A DNA stretch of 64,000 nt from an uncultured Candidatus Poseidoniales archaeon (GTDB lineage: Archaea > Thermoplasmatota > Poseidoniia > Poseidoniales > Poseidoniaceae), in NCBI GenBank assembly GCA_905182185.1, contig CAJJAP010000005.1, positions 124,001 to 188,000 of the forward strand. The letters run 5' to 3'. Shown piece after piece: positions 38,351 to 47,214 of this stretch. The notes below the pieces were generated by a model. The model was not told where the DNA came from, did no database searches, and was given only the letters and a program-made list of their open reading frames with translations. The position numbers were made by a program, and so were the translations under genes. Position 1 is the stretch's first letter. Every line of letters starts with the position of its first letter.

Positions 38351-39642
38351 TTGAATGAACGCCGTTCTCACTCGGTATTGGAATCGCAGTCATCTTGAGA
38401 AGTTCAGTGATTTTGTCCTCAATACTTTCCCCTCCTGGCAGATATACCGTTCCCCAGCCTTCCTTTTCAGATTCTTTACATCGAGCAACTTGATCGTCCA
38501 TTCCTGTCTCTATATTCGGAATAAACAAAGTCGGCACCCCAAACATTCGCATTTCTTGATACGAATTGTAACCCCCAGCTTGCACTGCGGCATCAAACCC
38601 ATGAGCATACAGAGCATTGGGGTAATCACGAATCACTCGTAGTCTATCATGAGTAAACATGAGACGTTCACCAAGCATAGATTCGCCTAGAACGACGTGA
38701 ATATCTGGATAAGCATAGAGCGCTTCAAGAACTTGTTTGAGAATATTCTCGATAGAATTTATACGGCCTGCTCCGAGTTGAACATAGACCACTTTACCAT
38801 TCTCAGGAATCGAAAGGCGCGAACGAGCAAAGGAACGGTCCCATGCATCATTAGGTTCGATGGCTATAACAGGTGCAACGACATGAGTGGTCACCCTCTG
38901 ATTGAACCCCTTCCTCCTCGCTGGGAACAATAACTCCATCAAAGAAAGAAAAGCTATCTACTGGCACGCTTTTACTCTTTTTTATTGATCCGCGACGCAT
39001 CCACCATTTCTTCATATGGGGTTGTGAAGCAATTGCATTGAGCATTCCTCTGTAAGGAAAGGCACCATCAAACATAAACCATTTTGGACGGTGCATATCA
39101 AACACCATATGGAGCATGTCCTCGACGAGACCATTCCACTGTGAAGCACTCATATTGGCATGCTTATATCTGCCTGCAAGGTGATAAGTTGGAAATTGTT
39201 CATTGTACAGAATATGAAGAGTTGGCATCGGAGTAAAGAAAACAATTTCCAATGAAGGATCTTCTTTGCGTAATGCCCTTGCCAACGCATACATGCGAGT
39301 GAAATGTCCAAAACCGACTCCATTCGTTGGAAACAATACAATGCAGTGATTCCGTTCAGGCTCGTCGACCTCCTCTATCGCATTCTCAGAGAGTATTGGG
39401 CGGCGACCAATCCGTTGTAATCCTAGTTTTAAAGTGAGAACTGGGAACGAAATTGGCAGAATCAATAATCTCCAAGGCCTTCGTACCACTGAAGTGAGAT
39501 GAACTCCTAACTGAAAAGATACAGTGGAACGTAAACGTTTCACCTCCCGTTCTTTTCGCTTAAGTTGAATCTTTAATCGTTCATTATTTGAGATGGAAGA
39601 TTCTTTTGAAGAAAGAATGGCTTCATCTTCACTCTCCCCCAT
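38319..39642 (-). CDS. MurG/GT28-like glycosyltransferase, one frameshift
   Basis: The N-terminal fragment (start 39642) has a charged coiled-coil stretch (NNERLKIQLKRKEREVKRLR), then HCIVLFPTNGVGFGHFTRMYALARALRK, the glycine-rich acceptor site of GT28/UDP-glycosyltransferases. The frame breaks at a GGGG run at about 38909. Removing one G gives EEEGFNQRVTTHVV and continues into VVYVQLGAGRI...NALYAHGFDAAVQAGGYNSYQEMRMFGVPTLFIPN, a donor-binding C-terminal domain. The combined length is one base over a multiple of three; the restored protein is about 440 residues. It sits between the two QueC-like genes. Confidence 0.75.
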
Positions 39643-39712
39643 GCTAAAGGGTCATAACCTCACCTTCTTGATATTTCGGAATGATTAAACAATTTCTTAT
39701 GCATTGTAATGA

Positions 39713-41149
39713 TTAATCAGGGGCAAAGAGATTCACTGATTCAAGCAGATAAGGTTGGTCCATCATAGAAAGATACTTCATCGTATTTGTTTTAATAATT
39801 TCACGTAATTGTTCTGAAATAAGTTTTAAGCCAGGTTCGTATATTTGAACCCACCAAGAAAGGTCTTCTTTGAGATAAGGTGCGAGATGTTCGACAAGAT
39901 GTTCGAACTCTTGCACCTGTATTGCCCAAAGCGCATGTTGTGCAGAGCGAAGAGGTCTTTTCATGAGAAACGTTTGAATTTCCCGGCTCGTAGGGTCTAC
40001 CGGTCGGCCTAATGGCCCATTTTTATGAAAACATTTCCAACATCTACCGCATCCTTGGCCATTTTTTCCGCGCAAACAGGAATTGATTGATTCATTGAGT
40101 GAACTCTGTTCGCAAATACGTAGAGCGCCAGCCTCGCTAATATGATTTATTGGAAGTTCCAATTTGAGTCCTGCGTGTGCAAACCGGTTTGACCAATATA
40201 TCCAATGATTTGATAGAGAAAAGTCCCTATATTCCAATCCTTTATTTAACCAGGTATTATCAATCGGTGTACCAAATGCAATGTGGCCGATATCTAAATG
40301 ATCTGCGAGAAGTATTAGGTGAGATCCTGCGGCGTAATCCGTAGAAAATCCTATCGGTTTCTGGTGATGCGTGCGAATTAATTCATGATTTGATGGCACC
40401 GTAAGTATTGAACGTTTCTTGATATCATTCCACACTTGAAATAATTGATGCTGGTTTTCATGGTTTATCATTGAATAAAAAGAACGTTCATGGTATGCCA
40501 ACAAAGTCTCTTCGGGCATCAATAATGCTGCTGCTGAAGAATCTGCCCCTCCTGAATAGGATAGAGAAATTTCTTTCCCATCGGGTCTCTTTTCAGTTTT
40601 AATAGATTTTACCTGTGATAAAAACGGACGGAGTAAGGTTTCCATCACCAATTCTAAAAGACTTGGGTGGGTGTGTTTGATATCATAGTTTTCTGGCATA
40701 TCCCAGTACGTCCACCCCCATGGATGGCGCAACCAAACACGCGTATCTTCTTGGTACCAATTTGACAGTAAATCAGTCTCATTCCATGACGATTGTGCAA
40801 AAGAGACAGGTTCCGGTTCCCTGGAAGTTAAATCCTCAAGATACTTTCCTGTAGCTGTTTTGAAAGCGTTCTTTTCAATAGCTCGTACCTTGTAGCCATT
40901 AGTGTCTAATTCAGGCCATTTTTCCGCCAAACTAATTACACGACCCCATTTAGATTCATTCCAGTAGCTGCGGATAATAATACTTCGAGAAAGTTGGTTG
41001 TTAAATGGGCAATTAATTTCATTCAAAGCGTATTTCCTAGCTGCCTCCCATTTCCCTTTATTGTATAATCTACGAATACGTAAAAGTCGAATTTTTGCTG
41101 CTATTGAACTAAATCTTTTAGCCCAACCAATATTCAAATAACCGGGCAT
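39713..41149 (-). CDS. QueC-like PP-loop ATPase, glycan-locus paralogue B
   Basis: A 478-residue protein related to the 37055 gene. SLSYSGGADSSAAALL puts SGGADS at 199-204; C358, C367, C370, C373 (SCLRGKNGQGCGRCWKCFHKN) have the identical CX8CX2CX2C spacing. Shared blocks are KPIGFSTD, IGHIAFGTPID and ISEAG. Its N-terminal 150 residues are helical and TPR-like (LYNKGKWEAARKYALNE), unlike paralogue A, and recall the N-terminus of the TPR-GT4 at 33356. The function is unknown; a metal-dependent ATP pyrophosphatase acting on a sugar or lipid carboxylate is inferred. It is on the same strand as the MurG-like gene, 70 bp upstream. Confidence 0.7.
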   Translation of the reverse strand: MPGYLNIGWAKRFSSIAAKIRLLRIRRLYNKGKWEAARKYALNEINCPFNNQLSRSIIIRSYWNESKWGRVISLAEKWPELDTNGYKVRAIEKNAFKTATGKYLEDLTSREPEPVSFAQSSWNETDLLSNWYQEDTRVWLRHPWGWTYWDMPENYDIKHTHPSLLELVMETLLRPFLSQVKSIKTEKRPDGKEISLSYSGGADSSAAALLMPEETLLAYHERSFYSMINHENQHQLFQVWNDIKKRSILTVPSNHELIRTHHQKPIGFSTDYAAGSHLILLADHLDIGHIAFGTPIDNTWLNKGLEYRDFSLSNHWIYWSNRFAHAGLKLELPINHISEAGALRICEQSSLNESINSCLRGKNGQGCGRCWKCFHKNGPLGRPVDPTSREIQTFLMKRPLRSAQHALWAIQVQEFEHLVEHLAPYLKEDLSWWVQIYEPGLKLISEQLREIIKTNTMKYLSMMDQPYLLESVNLFAPD

Positions 41150-41223
41150 AATTTATCGACTTGTTATTTCTATATATTGATTTTTAATACCCGATGCCAA
41201 GATTCCCCTTCATGGGAGGAGGC

Positions 41224-42184
41224 ATGCCTCAACTACTCATCACCGGGGGTGCTGGATTTATCGGAAGCAATTTCGCTAAAACTTCCATCAACCGAGGATG
41301 GAAAGTTAGGATTTTAGATAATCTTTCAACAGGATTACAAAGTATTGCTGATGAATTAGAATTGAATGGTGCTGAAATCATAATCGGCGATATTCGGGAT
41401 GAATTATTACTCGATCAGGCCATTGAAGGGTGTGATGCTGTAGCCCATTTAGCAGCTCAAGTATCCGTTCCACTTTCTGTTTCTAATCCCGAAGAAACAA
41501 TGAGTATCAATGTTGATGGTACATCGAAAGTTATCGCAGCATGTCTCAAACACGGTGTTAAACGACTGGTAATAGCTTCAAGCGCTGCTGTTTATGGCGA
41601 AGCGGAAAGTCTTCCTCTCAAGGAAGAGGATGCTGGCCAAGTTCTCTCGCCCTATGCCGAATCAAAATGGGAAAATGAAACACAAATTTTGATGCTAGAA
41701 AAAACGGTCTTCATGCAACCGCATTGCGCTTTTTCAATGTCTATGGCGTGGTCAAAGACCCGATGGCGCATATGCTGCAGTAATCCCCAAAGTTTGCAGA
41801 TATGATGGCGCAGGGGATTGTCCCTCAACTCAATGGTGATGGGTTGCATACGCGTGACTTTGTTCATGTGCATGATGTGTGTGCAGGCCATTTATTCATT
41901 GATTGAAGGTGATTGGAAAGCAGATACAATTTCATGTCTACAATGTAGCAACTCAAACAAAAATTACTCTGCTAGAATTGGTGGAAGCGATCAATACTTC
42001 TCTAAGTTCATTCTTACCCGATTATATTCACATTTCTCCCGCACATGGGCCCGAACGGGTAGGAGATATTCGCCATTCTATGGCCAGTATTGAACGGATT
42101 CAAAGCACCCTGGATTGGAGTCCTAAAGTTGGTTTTGAAGAAGGTATCAAAGGCTTATTACAAGAACGATTGAATCTAAACTAA
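41224..42184 (+). pseudogene. NAD-dependent sugar-nucleotide epimerase/dehydratase, about five frameshifts
   Basis: Intact up to about 41700: MPQLLITGGAGFIGSNFAKTS (Rossmann GxxGxxG), IGDIRD, VAHLAAQVSVPLS, SSAAVYGE and YAESK (catalytic Tyr/Lys). It then needs single-base edits at about 41704 (A6 to A7, giving NGLHATALRFFNVYG), 41747, 41800, 41905 and 41930, after which GHLF...LIEGDWKADT and FHVYNVATQTKITLLELVEAI follow to 42184. The net length agrees with these edits. The order is that of GalE/WbpP-type 4-epimerases. The density of errors in 250 bp is the highest in the window. Confidence 0.7.
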
Positions 42185-42196
42185 GGTTGTATTATT

Positions 42197-43303
42197 ATGC
42201 AGATATATTGGTTCACTGGGCGTTCCTTGAACGACCTATGTTCCACAACTCAAATTGCACTTGCTACTGGTTTGAATCAACGTGGATACCCTGTAACATT
42301 CATCAATGCTGATTCACCTGATAGCCATGCAGCACACCCTTGGAAACATCAACCAATGTCTGCAAAGGCACCACGAGGTCTTCAATCGCGGACTCTCGCC
42401 AAAAAAATGCGTTCATGGTTATTAGAAAATGAAATTGGTTCAGACTCAGTTGCTTTACTCGATTGGAGAATTGCTAAGTATCTGATTCCAATACTTCAAC
42501 AACGAAAAATAAAATGGATAATAATTGATAGAGGCCCTCCTGCTGATAAGGGAATCCTTTCATTGTTACAATGGCCATCTTGGAAGCGAAGTTGGAAATA
42601 TGTGAAAACAAATCCCTCAGGTCATGGGTGTGTTGTTTCGGAAGAACACCGCAACTTTGTGCATAAGAAAACGGGTGTTTCGCTTTCATCTATCACCGTT
42701 TTACCTGCTGGAGTGGATTTGGATAGATTCAAAACCAATGATGGCTTTCAAAAATTAACACTTGTTTATCATGGAAAATTAGACCGTAACCGCGGTGTTT
42801 TGTTATTACCAACGTTAATAAAAATGGCAAAGGATACTGGAATCGATTTATGTTTGAAAATGATTGGAGATGGTGATGCGTTTGATAGTTTGGAATTTAT
42901 GGCTCAACAGTATGATGATTTGGAGATTCATCACTCATTAGCCCAAGATGAGTTGGCTCAACTACTCTCGCAATGTCATATTGGTTTGTTACCAATGCCC
43001 GAGTCAAAAGTTTGGACATTAGCAAGTCCCTTGAAACGAAGCGAATATGCTGCATCCGGATTGGCAATCCTTGGGATAGATCACAGCGGTCATCGCTTAG
43101 AGGATGGCGAAGTTGAATGGATGAAGTTGCTTAGCCAGGAACAATTTTTGTCAGAGGGTGTCAATTGGTTGAAGATGCTTGCAGATGATAATTCAAAACT
43201 TGAACAATTAAATCTTGAAGCAAGAAGATACGCTGAAGAACATATGTCTTGGAGTCATTCCATAGATGCCCTTGAAAATATTCTCAAATCTGTTTCTCGA
43301 TAA
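42197..43303 (+). CDS. GT4-family glycosyltransferase
   Basis: A 368-residue GT-B protein. MQIYWFTGRSLNDLCSTTQIALATGLNQRG opens the acceptor domain; the donor domain begins LTLVYHGKLDRNRGVLLLPTLIKMA and holds CHIGLLPMPESKVWTLASPLKRSEYAASGLAILGI, the usual E-rich donor site. It is 12 bp after the epimerase and would be co-transcribed. It overlaps the convergent GT4 by 20 bp. Confidence 0.83.
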   Translation: MQIYWFTGRSLNDLCSTTQIALATGLNQRGYPVTFINADSPDSHAAHPWKHQPMSAKAPRGLQSRTLAKKMRSWLLENEIGSDSVALLDWRIAKYLIPILQQRKIKWIIIDRGPPADKGILSLLQWPSWKRSWKYVKTNPSGHGCVVSEEHRNFVHKKTGVSLSSITVLPAGVDLDRFKTNDGFQKLTLVYHGKLDRNRGVLLLPTLIKMAKDTGIDLCLKMIGDGDAFDSLEFMAQQYDDLEIHHSLAQDELAQLLSQCHIGLLPMPESKVWTLASPLKRSEYAASGLAILGIDHSGHRLEDGEVEWMKLLSQEQFLSEGVNWLKMLADDNSKLEQLNLEARRYAEEHMSWSHSIDALENILKSVSR

Positions 43304-44300
43304 GTTGCTCATATATTTGCAACCATTTTTGCTGGACATTTTCAATTTCATATTCAACTAATTGCTGTGAATAATCAATATTTGAAGAATTAGATTTTAT
43401 TGTTTCAAGGATATTATCAACCCACTGTTGTTTGTTTTCAAGTGATGCCTTGCCAATATTATCTGGCAATTGTGCAAGTTCACTATTAGCAATAACCGCT
43501 AAACCACAGGCCATCGCTTCTAAAATCACCAGCGGTTGTCCTTCCCATTTACTAGGTACTAGTAAGATGTTTGAGTTATGTAGATTGTCACTTTTTTCCT
43601 GTTCACTAATCCACCCCATTGCATTAATCCAATCTTCTTCACTATTGTCAATCCCACTCATTGAAAGAGTAATTTTTGGATTTACTTTTCTGGCCATTGT
43701 TGCAACCTCAATTGCGAAAGCATGACCTTTTACTGGGTCTTTTCTACCGAGCAACAATAGTTTTCCCTCAATTCTCTCAATTGTAGAATCCATCTTGAGG
43801 TTTGGATTGACTGGATTAGAAATAACTTCAACATCACCGATCATCGGCTCCAATATTGCTTTCCATTCATCGCTTAATACAACTGTTTGCACTTTTTGTT
43901 GCGATAGAAATGATTTCATCTTCTTTGCTCTCTTTGCCCTCGGAGAATTCGCTCCACTGGGGTCGAGCCAAGTATTGAATTTGCCACTATGAATATGGAT
44001 GACTGTCGCTATATTGGCTTGCCTTGCTTTGAGGGCAAAGCGCTTTTTCCGATACCAAGACCAGTCAGCTGCAGTATGAATGTGAACAACATCTGGCTTG
44101 CTATCTGGGTTAGAAATGATTTGAGATAAATCCTTTATCGCTTTCCTATAAGCCTTCCATTTGCTAATTACAGAACCGGTATTATGGCTAGACAATAATG
44201 ATGCTTCAAAACCAGTTGGAGGGTTGTTTGATAAATCCAACATGACATTTTTCATGCCACCATTAGACTCACACGGGCCAATATGTAGTACCCGTCTCAT
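43284..44300 (-). CDS. GT4-family glycosyltransferase
   Basis: About 338 residues from MRRVLHIGPCESNGGMKNVMLDLS (ATG 44300; the frame is open to 44393). The acceptor domain has DVVHIHTAADWSWYRKKRF; the donor domain has KLLLLGRKDPVKGHAFAIEVATMA and NILLVPSKWEGQPLVILEAMACGLAVIANSELAQLPDN, the classical GT4 EX7E region. It is divergent from the GT2 gene at 44406. Confidence 0.87.
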   Translation of the reverse strand: MRRVLHIGPCESNGGMKNVMLDLSNNPPTGFEASLLSSHNTGSVISKWKAYRKAIKDLSQIISNPDSKPDVVHIHTAADWSWYRKKRFALKARQANIATVIHIHSGKFNTWLDPSGANSPRAKRAKKMKSFLSQQKVQTVVLSDEWKAILEPMIGDVEVISNPVNPNLKMDSTIERIEGKLLLLGRKDPVKGHAFAIEVATMARKVNPKITLSMSGIDNSEEDWINAMGWISEQEKSDNLHNSNILLVPSKWEGQPLVILEAMACGLAVIANSELAQLPDNIGKASLENKQQWVDNILETIKSNSSNIDYSQQLVEYEIENVQQKWLQIYEQLIEKQI

Positions 44301-44405
44301 ATTGTGAGGCAATCTGTCTTGCAATCTAAAGATGTAAGGAGATTTGGTGTTTTTTGCTATGTTTTTAGGCAAGGACTCAAAGCACAATTGCATTTCAAGG
44401 TAAGC

Positions 44406-45626
44406 ATGGTGCTGGCTCCAATGTTGATTGAAGCAAGCCTATGGCTCGCTGCAACAATGCCTTTTGCCCGTCATTGGTTGGCGATGAGGAATTGGGATAA
44501 AATTGAACTTCAATATCCTGAAAATCCGAAAATAGAATCGGATAAGTGTGTAATTTTGCTGCCAGTTTGGAATGAATCTTTGATTATTGAAAAGAAGTTA
44601 AGCAATCTATCAAAACAATTTGCAGGGCCATATCACCTCATCATAATCGATTCAAATTCAACAGATAACACTGTATCTCTTTGCAATCAATGGATTGATA
44701 ATAATTCAAATGCCTTTTCTTCTTTTCAATTGATTGAGATGCCAGTAAGATTGGGAAAAACTACTGCAGTAGCAGCGGCGATTGATGAAATCCAAGCAGA
44801 AAACAATTTCGAATATATTTGCATGACCGATGCTGATGCAACTTTATCGCCTAAAGCCATCAATAGATTGCTTGGATGGTTTAGTGATGGGACAATTGGT
44901 GCGGTGGGCGCACTACCAAGAAGAATCGGTTCTAGGAGCGAAGAAACAACACACAGGAAAACATTCGATGCATTGCGGGTGGCAGAATCAAAAGCAGATA
45001 GTACTCCATTCCTAGAAGGATCTTGCATGATTTGGCGCACTGAACTTGTATCTTCATCGGATTTGAATACCAGGGCGAATGCTGATGATGCACAAATCGC
45101 TACTGCGGTTCGCCTTCAAGGATTACGCAGCATCGTTGATGAAAATGTTTGGTTTGAGGATATGGCCCCACCGACCCTAAAGGGGCAAAGGCGTCAGAAA
45201 ATTCGCAGAGGTCAAGGATTACAAAGACTTCTCCTCAGCAAACGTTCTAGGTTTTTTGATAAAAAATTAGGAGTTTTTTCAACAATCCTCAGAAGGGAAG
45301 CATATTTCCACATAGCATCTCCACTGTTGTATGGTGGTTTTGTGGTTGCAGCGGCTACTCGTTGGGTTACTATTGCGATTGCGGGATATCCAACAGGATC
45401 ATTATCGACCATACACAACGTCTTTACAGTTTTAGAATTGATTAGTATAATAGCTTGGATGAATGGCCGCTTTGGATTAAAAATACCATATCTCTCACCA
45501 TTTGATACTGTTTATTCAGGTAGCGAGATATTACTATTATCCCTGGTCAAATCATCACGAGGACAATCACTGCACATGTGGCAACAACATAGTGATGTTA
45601 GAGAACTCCTAGGAAAGAAAGATTAG
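44406..45626 (+). CDS. Membrane GT2-family glycosyltransferase
   Basis: About 406 residues from MVLAPMLIEASLWLAATMPFARHW (ATG 44406 with aaggt upstream; the frame is open to 44304). The GT-A core has VILLPVWNESLIIEKKL, LIIIDSNSTDNT, RLGKTTAVAAAIDEI, CMTDADATLSPKAI (DxD) and PFLEGSCMIWR. A Q..R.RR-like segment (QRRQKIRRGQGLQRLLL) precedes C-terminal membrane helices. Members of this class extend polymers or add sugars to lipid carriers at the membrane. It is the last recognised gene of the polysaccharide locus. Confidence 0.84.
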   Translation: MVLAPMLIEASLWLAATMPFARHWLAMRNWDKIELQYPENPKIESDKCVILLPVWNESLIIEKKLSNLSKQFAGPYHLIIIDSNSTDNTVSLCNQWIDNNSNAFSSFQLIEMPVRLGKTTAVAAAIDEIQAENNFEYICMTDADATLSPKAINRLLGWFSDGTIGAVGALPRRIGSRSEETTHRKTFDALRVAESKADSTPFLEGSCMIWRTELVSSSDLNTRANADDAQIATAVRLQGLRSIVDENVWFEDMAPPTLKGQRRQKIRRGQGLQRLLLSKRSRFFDKKLGVFSTILRREAYFHIASPLLYGGFVVAAATRWVTIAIAGYPTGSLSTIHNVFTVLELISIIAWMNGRFGLKIPYLSPFDTVYSGSEILLLSLVKSSRGQSLHMWQQHSDVRELLGKKD

Positions 45627-45644
45627 TTGATTTGATTAGTAATC

Positions 45645-45658
45645 ATTCGATATCGAAT
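45645..45658. repeat. 14-bp perfect palindrome ATTCGATATCGAAT
   Basis: A perfect dyad 18 bp after the GT2 stop. It could be an operator, the stem of a short terminator for the plus-strand gene, or chance. No second copy was noticed in the window. Confidence 0.3.
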
Positions 45659-45685
45659 TGCTCTCGCTGATTGTAATGATTTGAA

Positions 45686-45732
45686 TTAAAAATAAAAAAA
45701 GCCCCCCCTATGACCGCAGCCATAGGAGAGGC
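45686..45732 (-). terminator. Strong hairpin-plus-T-tract terminator of the pilin gene
   Basis: On the minus strand a 12-bp stem (GCCTCTCCTATG pairing with CATAGGGGGGGC, two G-T pairs) encloses an 8-nt loop and is followed by T7-A-T5. It lies 60 bp downstream of the pilin stop. This is the shape of an intrinsic terminator; in archaea the T-tract alone would usually be enough. Confidence 0.75.
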
Positions 45733-45792
45733 GAATTACGAATTTCCGCAGGAATCCGTTTATTTGAATTGATGTTTAGTCAGTAACTGACT

Positions 45793-46290
45793 TCACTCTG
45801 CAATTGCAGTTGACTCATCTAGGGTCTTTCCTTCACGAGTATCTGTGATGGTTACCTTGATGACACATGAACCGCTTGTACATAGATCTTGTCCGCTTTC
45901 AACGATTGTTACACCGTCACCGACAGACCAGAATTGGTCGCCAGTGTTTCCGAACTCTACTAGGTCGCAGTTTCCGCTTGCGTCTCCGTTAGAGCAGGTT
46001 ACAGGTGCGCCGTTGTCGACAGAGATCTTGACTGAGACAGATGCCCAGTTCAAGTCGCCACCTTGGCTCATTGTAATTCGAACTAAATCATCGTCAGTTC
46101 CATCAGTCACGGATCCAGTAGCATCTTCGCCACCAAAGGCGTATAGTGCTAGGTTTCCGTCGGTGTTTCCTTCTGCTAGGCTTGCAGCCCAGACATACAG
46201 TACACCAGCAAGTACCACAGTGATTGCGACCATTAGAATGGTAGCAATGACGGGGCTTACAGCTTCATCATTTCGGTTTTCGTTTTGCAT
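45793..46290 (-). CDS. Archaeal type IV pilin-like protein
   Basis: A 165-residue protein starting at ATG 46290 (MQNENRNDEAVSPVIATILM). The class III signal peptide plus the hydrophobic stretch VSPVIATILMVAITVVLAGVLYVWA is the archaeal pilin (PilA/DUF1628-type) signature, with cleavage expected just before the hydrophobic run. The rest is a beta-rich head with four or more cysteines (CSNGDASGNCDL, DLCTSGSC), likely disulfide-linked outside the cell. The gene has its own TATA box and a strong terminator, so it should be highly expressed. The track frame is open further upstream, but the signal peptide fixes the start. No pilus assembly ATPase is nearby. Confidence 0.85.
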   Translation of the reverse strand: MQNENRNDEAVSPVIATILMVAITVVLAGVLYVWAASLAEGNTDGNLALYAFGGEDATGSVTDGTDDDLVRITMSQGGDLNWASVSVKISVDNGAPVTCSNGDASGNCDLVEFGNTGDQFWSVGDGVTIVESGQDLCTSGSCVIKVTITDTREGKTLDESTAIAE

Positions 46291-46340
46291 ATTTTTGTCC
46301 TCAGTACCCGTTGCCGGGAGTATCCTTTCCACCTTTATCA

Positions 46341-46350
46341 TCATATATAG
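46341..46350 (-). promoter_or_regulatory. TATA box of the pilin gene
   Basis: On the minus strand CTATATATGA lies about 50 bp upstream of the pilin ATG. Transcription would begin about 25 bp downstream, leaving a short leader. The match to the archaeal TATA element is close; no further upstream BRE was judged. Confidence 0.5.
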
Positions 46351-46486
46351 TCGCGCCCCAGTCTTAATTCTAACAAAACGCCATAACATACTGTTTTCGG
46401 GGTTTTTGCCAAATGTTATTTTTTATGATTTGCTGCGCCATTCTAATTAGAGCATACTATTTGTAAAGAAAAGTACCATATTTCTA

Positions 46487-46725
46487 TTAATTAGTATATA
46501 TAATCCTTCGCGAATATTACCGATTCGAGGAGGTTGATTGAAAATATTACAATTATGTAGATCGTATTTACAAGGAAAATATAGCCAATAGGCCGGGTTA
46601 TCAGAATAGAAGTGAACAGGGTGAGAATTTAAAACGCGGAGGGGATGGGATGCACTCAACGAGAACTTCAACAGCCCTGTTCATGAATACCCACAGCATC
46701 GCGGTTTATATTCGTTTTTGAGTAA
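46487..46725 (+). other. Noncoding gap with possible small RNA
   Basis: The 500-bp stretch 46291-46790 between pilin and DUF3147 genes has no convincing protein gene. On the plus strand a TATA-like tatatata at 46495-46502 is followed about 25 bp later by gaggagg (46527-46533), then a 9-bp perfect inverted repeat, tgaacaggg at 46613-46621 and ccctgttca at 46675-46683, and a T5 run at 46714-46719. GATGC at 46649-46653 inside the loop could pair with GCATC at 46696-46700, which would make a pseudoknot. A structured RNA is possible, not demonstrated. Confidence 0.25.
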
Positions 46726-46790
46726 AAAAACTAAAGAAAATGATTGTTTGAGTGAATCTGATACAAAATATTAGGTAGGGAATGTTATTT

Positions 46791-47177
46791 TTAGGAAGTT
46801 TGGGTTGCAATCCACCCCATTCGCTCGATGACTCTAATAAAAATCAAATAAGCGATGACTGTAGCCAATACTCCAACTCCAAGACTTGGATAAAAGTCCC
46901 ATCCATTACGCAATAAATAAGATAATAGCAAGAAGCATATGAGTGATGGAATTATCAATAATAATACTCCATCAGCAAAAATCGCAATGTCTTGGCCAGA
47001 CTTACCATCATTATGCATCCAAACAATTGCCAGAATTGACACGATTGGAATACTTGCAAAAAGAGAGGCTAGGAATAAACTACGATTTGAAGTTTCACTT
47101 ACCAATACAATAATTGCAACCGTCAAGGTAATTTTAGCTAAATATGCCATAGCCGCCATTATCAAGCCTAGAGCCAT
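46791..47177 (-). CDS. DUF3147-family small membrane protein
   Basis: A 128-residue protein starting MALGLIMAAMAYLAKITLTV (ATG 47177, placed after the map stop). Four hydrophobic helices and the segment LVSETSNRSLFLASLFASIPIVSILAIVWMHND fit the DUF3147 pattern (SEL..R.S..GALLASLPL.S.LAM.W), a bacterial and archaeal family of unknown role. It ends the seven-gene minus-strand run. Confidence 0.65.
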   Translation of the reverse strand: MALGLIMAAMAYLAKITLTVAIIVLVSETSNRSLFLASLFASIPIVSILAIVWMHNDGKSGQDIAIFADGVLLLIIPSLICFLLLSYLLRNGWDFYPSLGVGVLATVIAYLIFIRVIERMGWIATQTS

Positions 47178-47214
47178 CAAGTTTAGATAATCTCTCCCGT
47201 TAATGGAGAGAGTA

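Noticed and set aside
41194-42184. Programmed frameshifting in the epimerase and ABC genes
   Set aside because: Indels are in different contexts and directions, without a slippery heptamer plus structure; error or decay explains them better.
46650-46721. 23-codon ORF starting ATG 46650 with ggagg upstream
   Set aside because: No recognisable features, and it crosses the stem of the inverted repeat.
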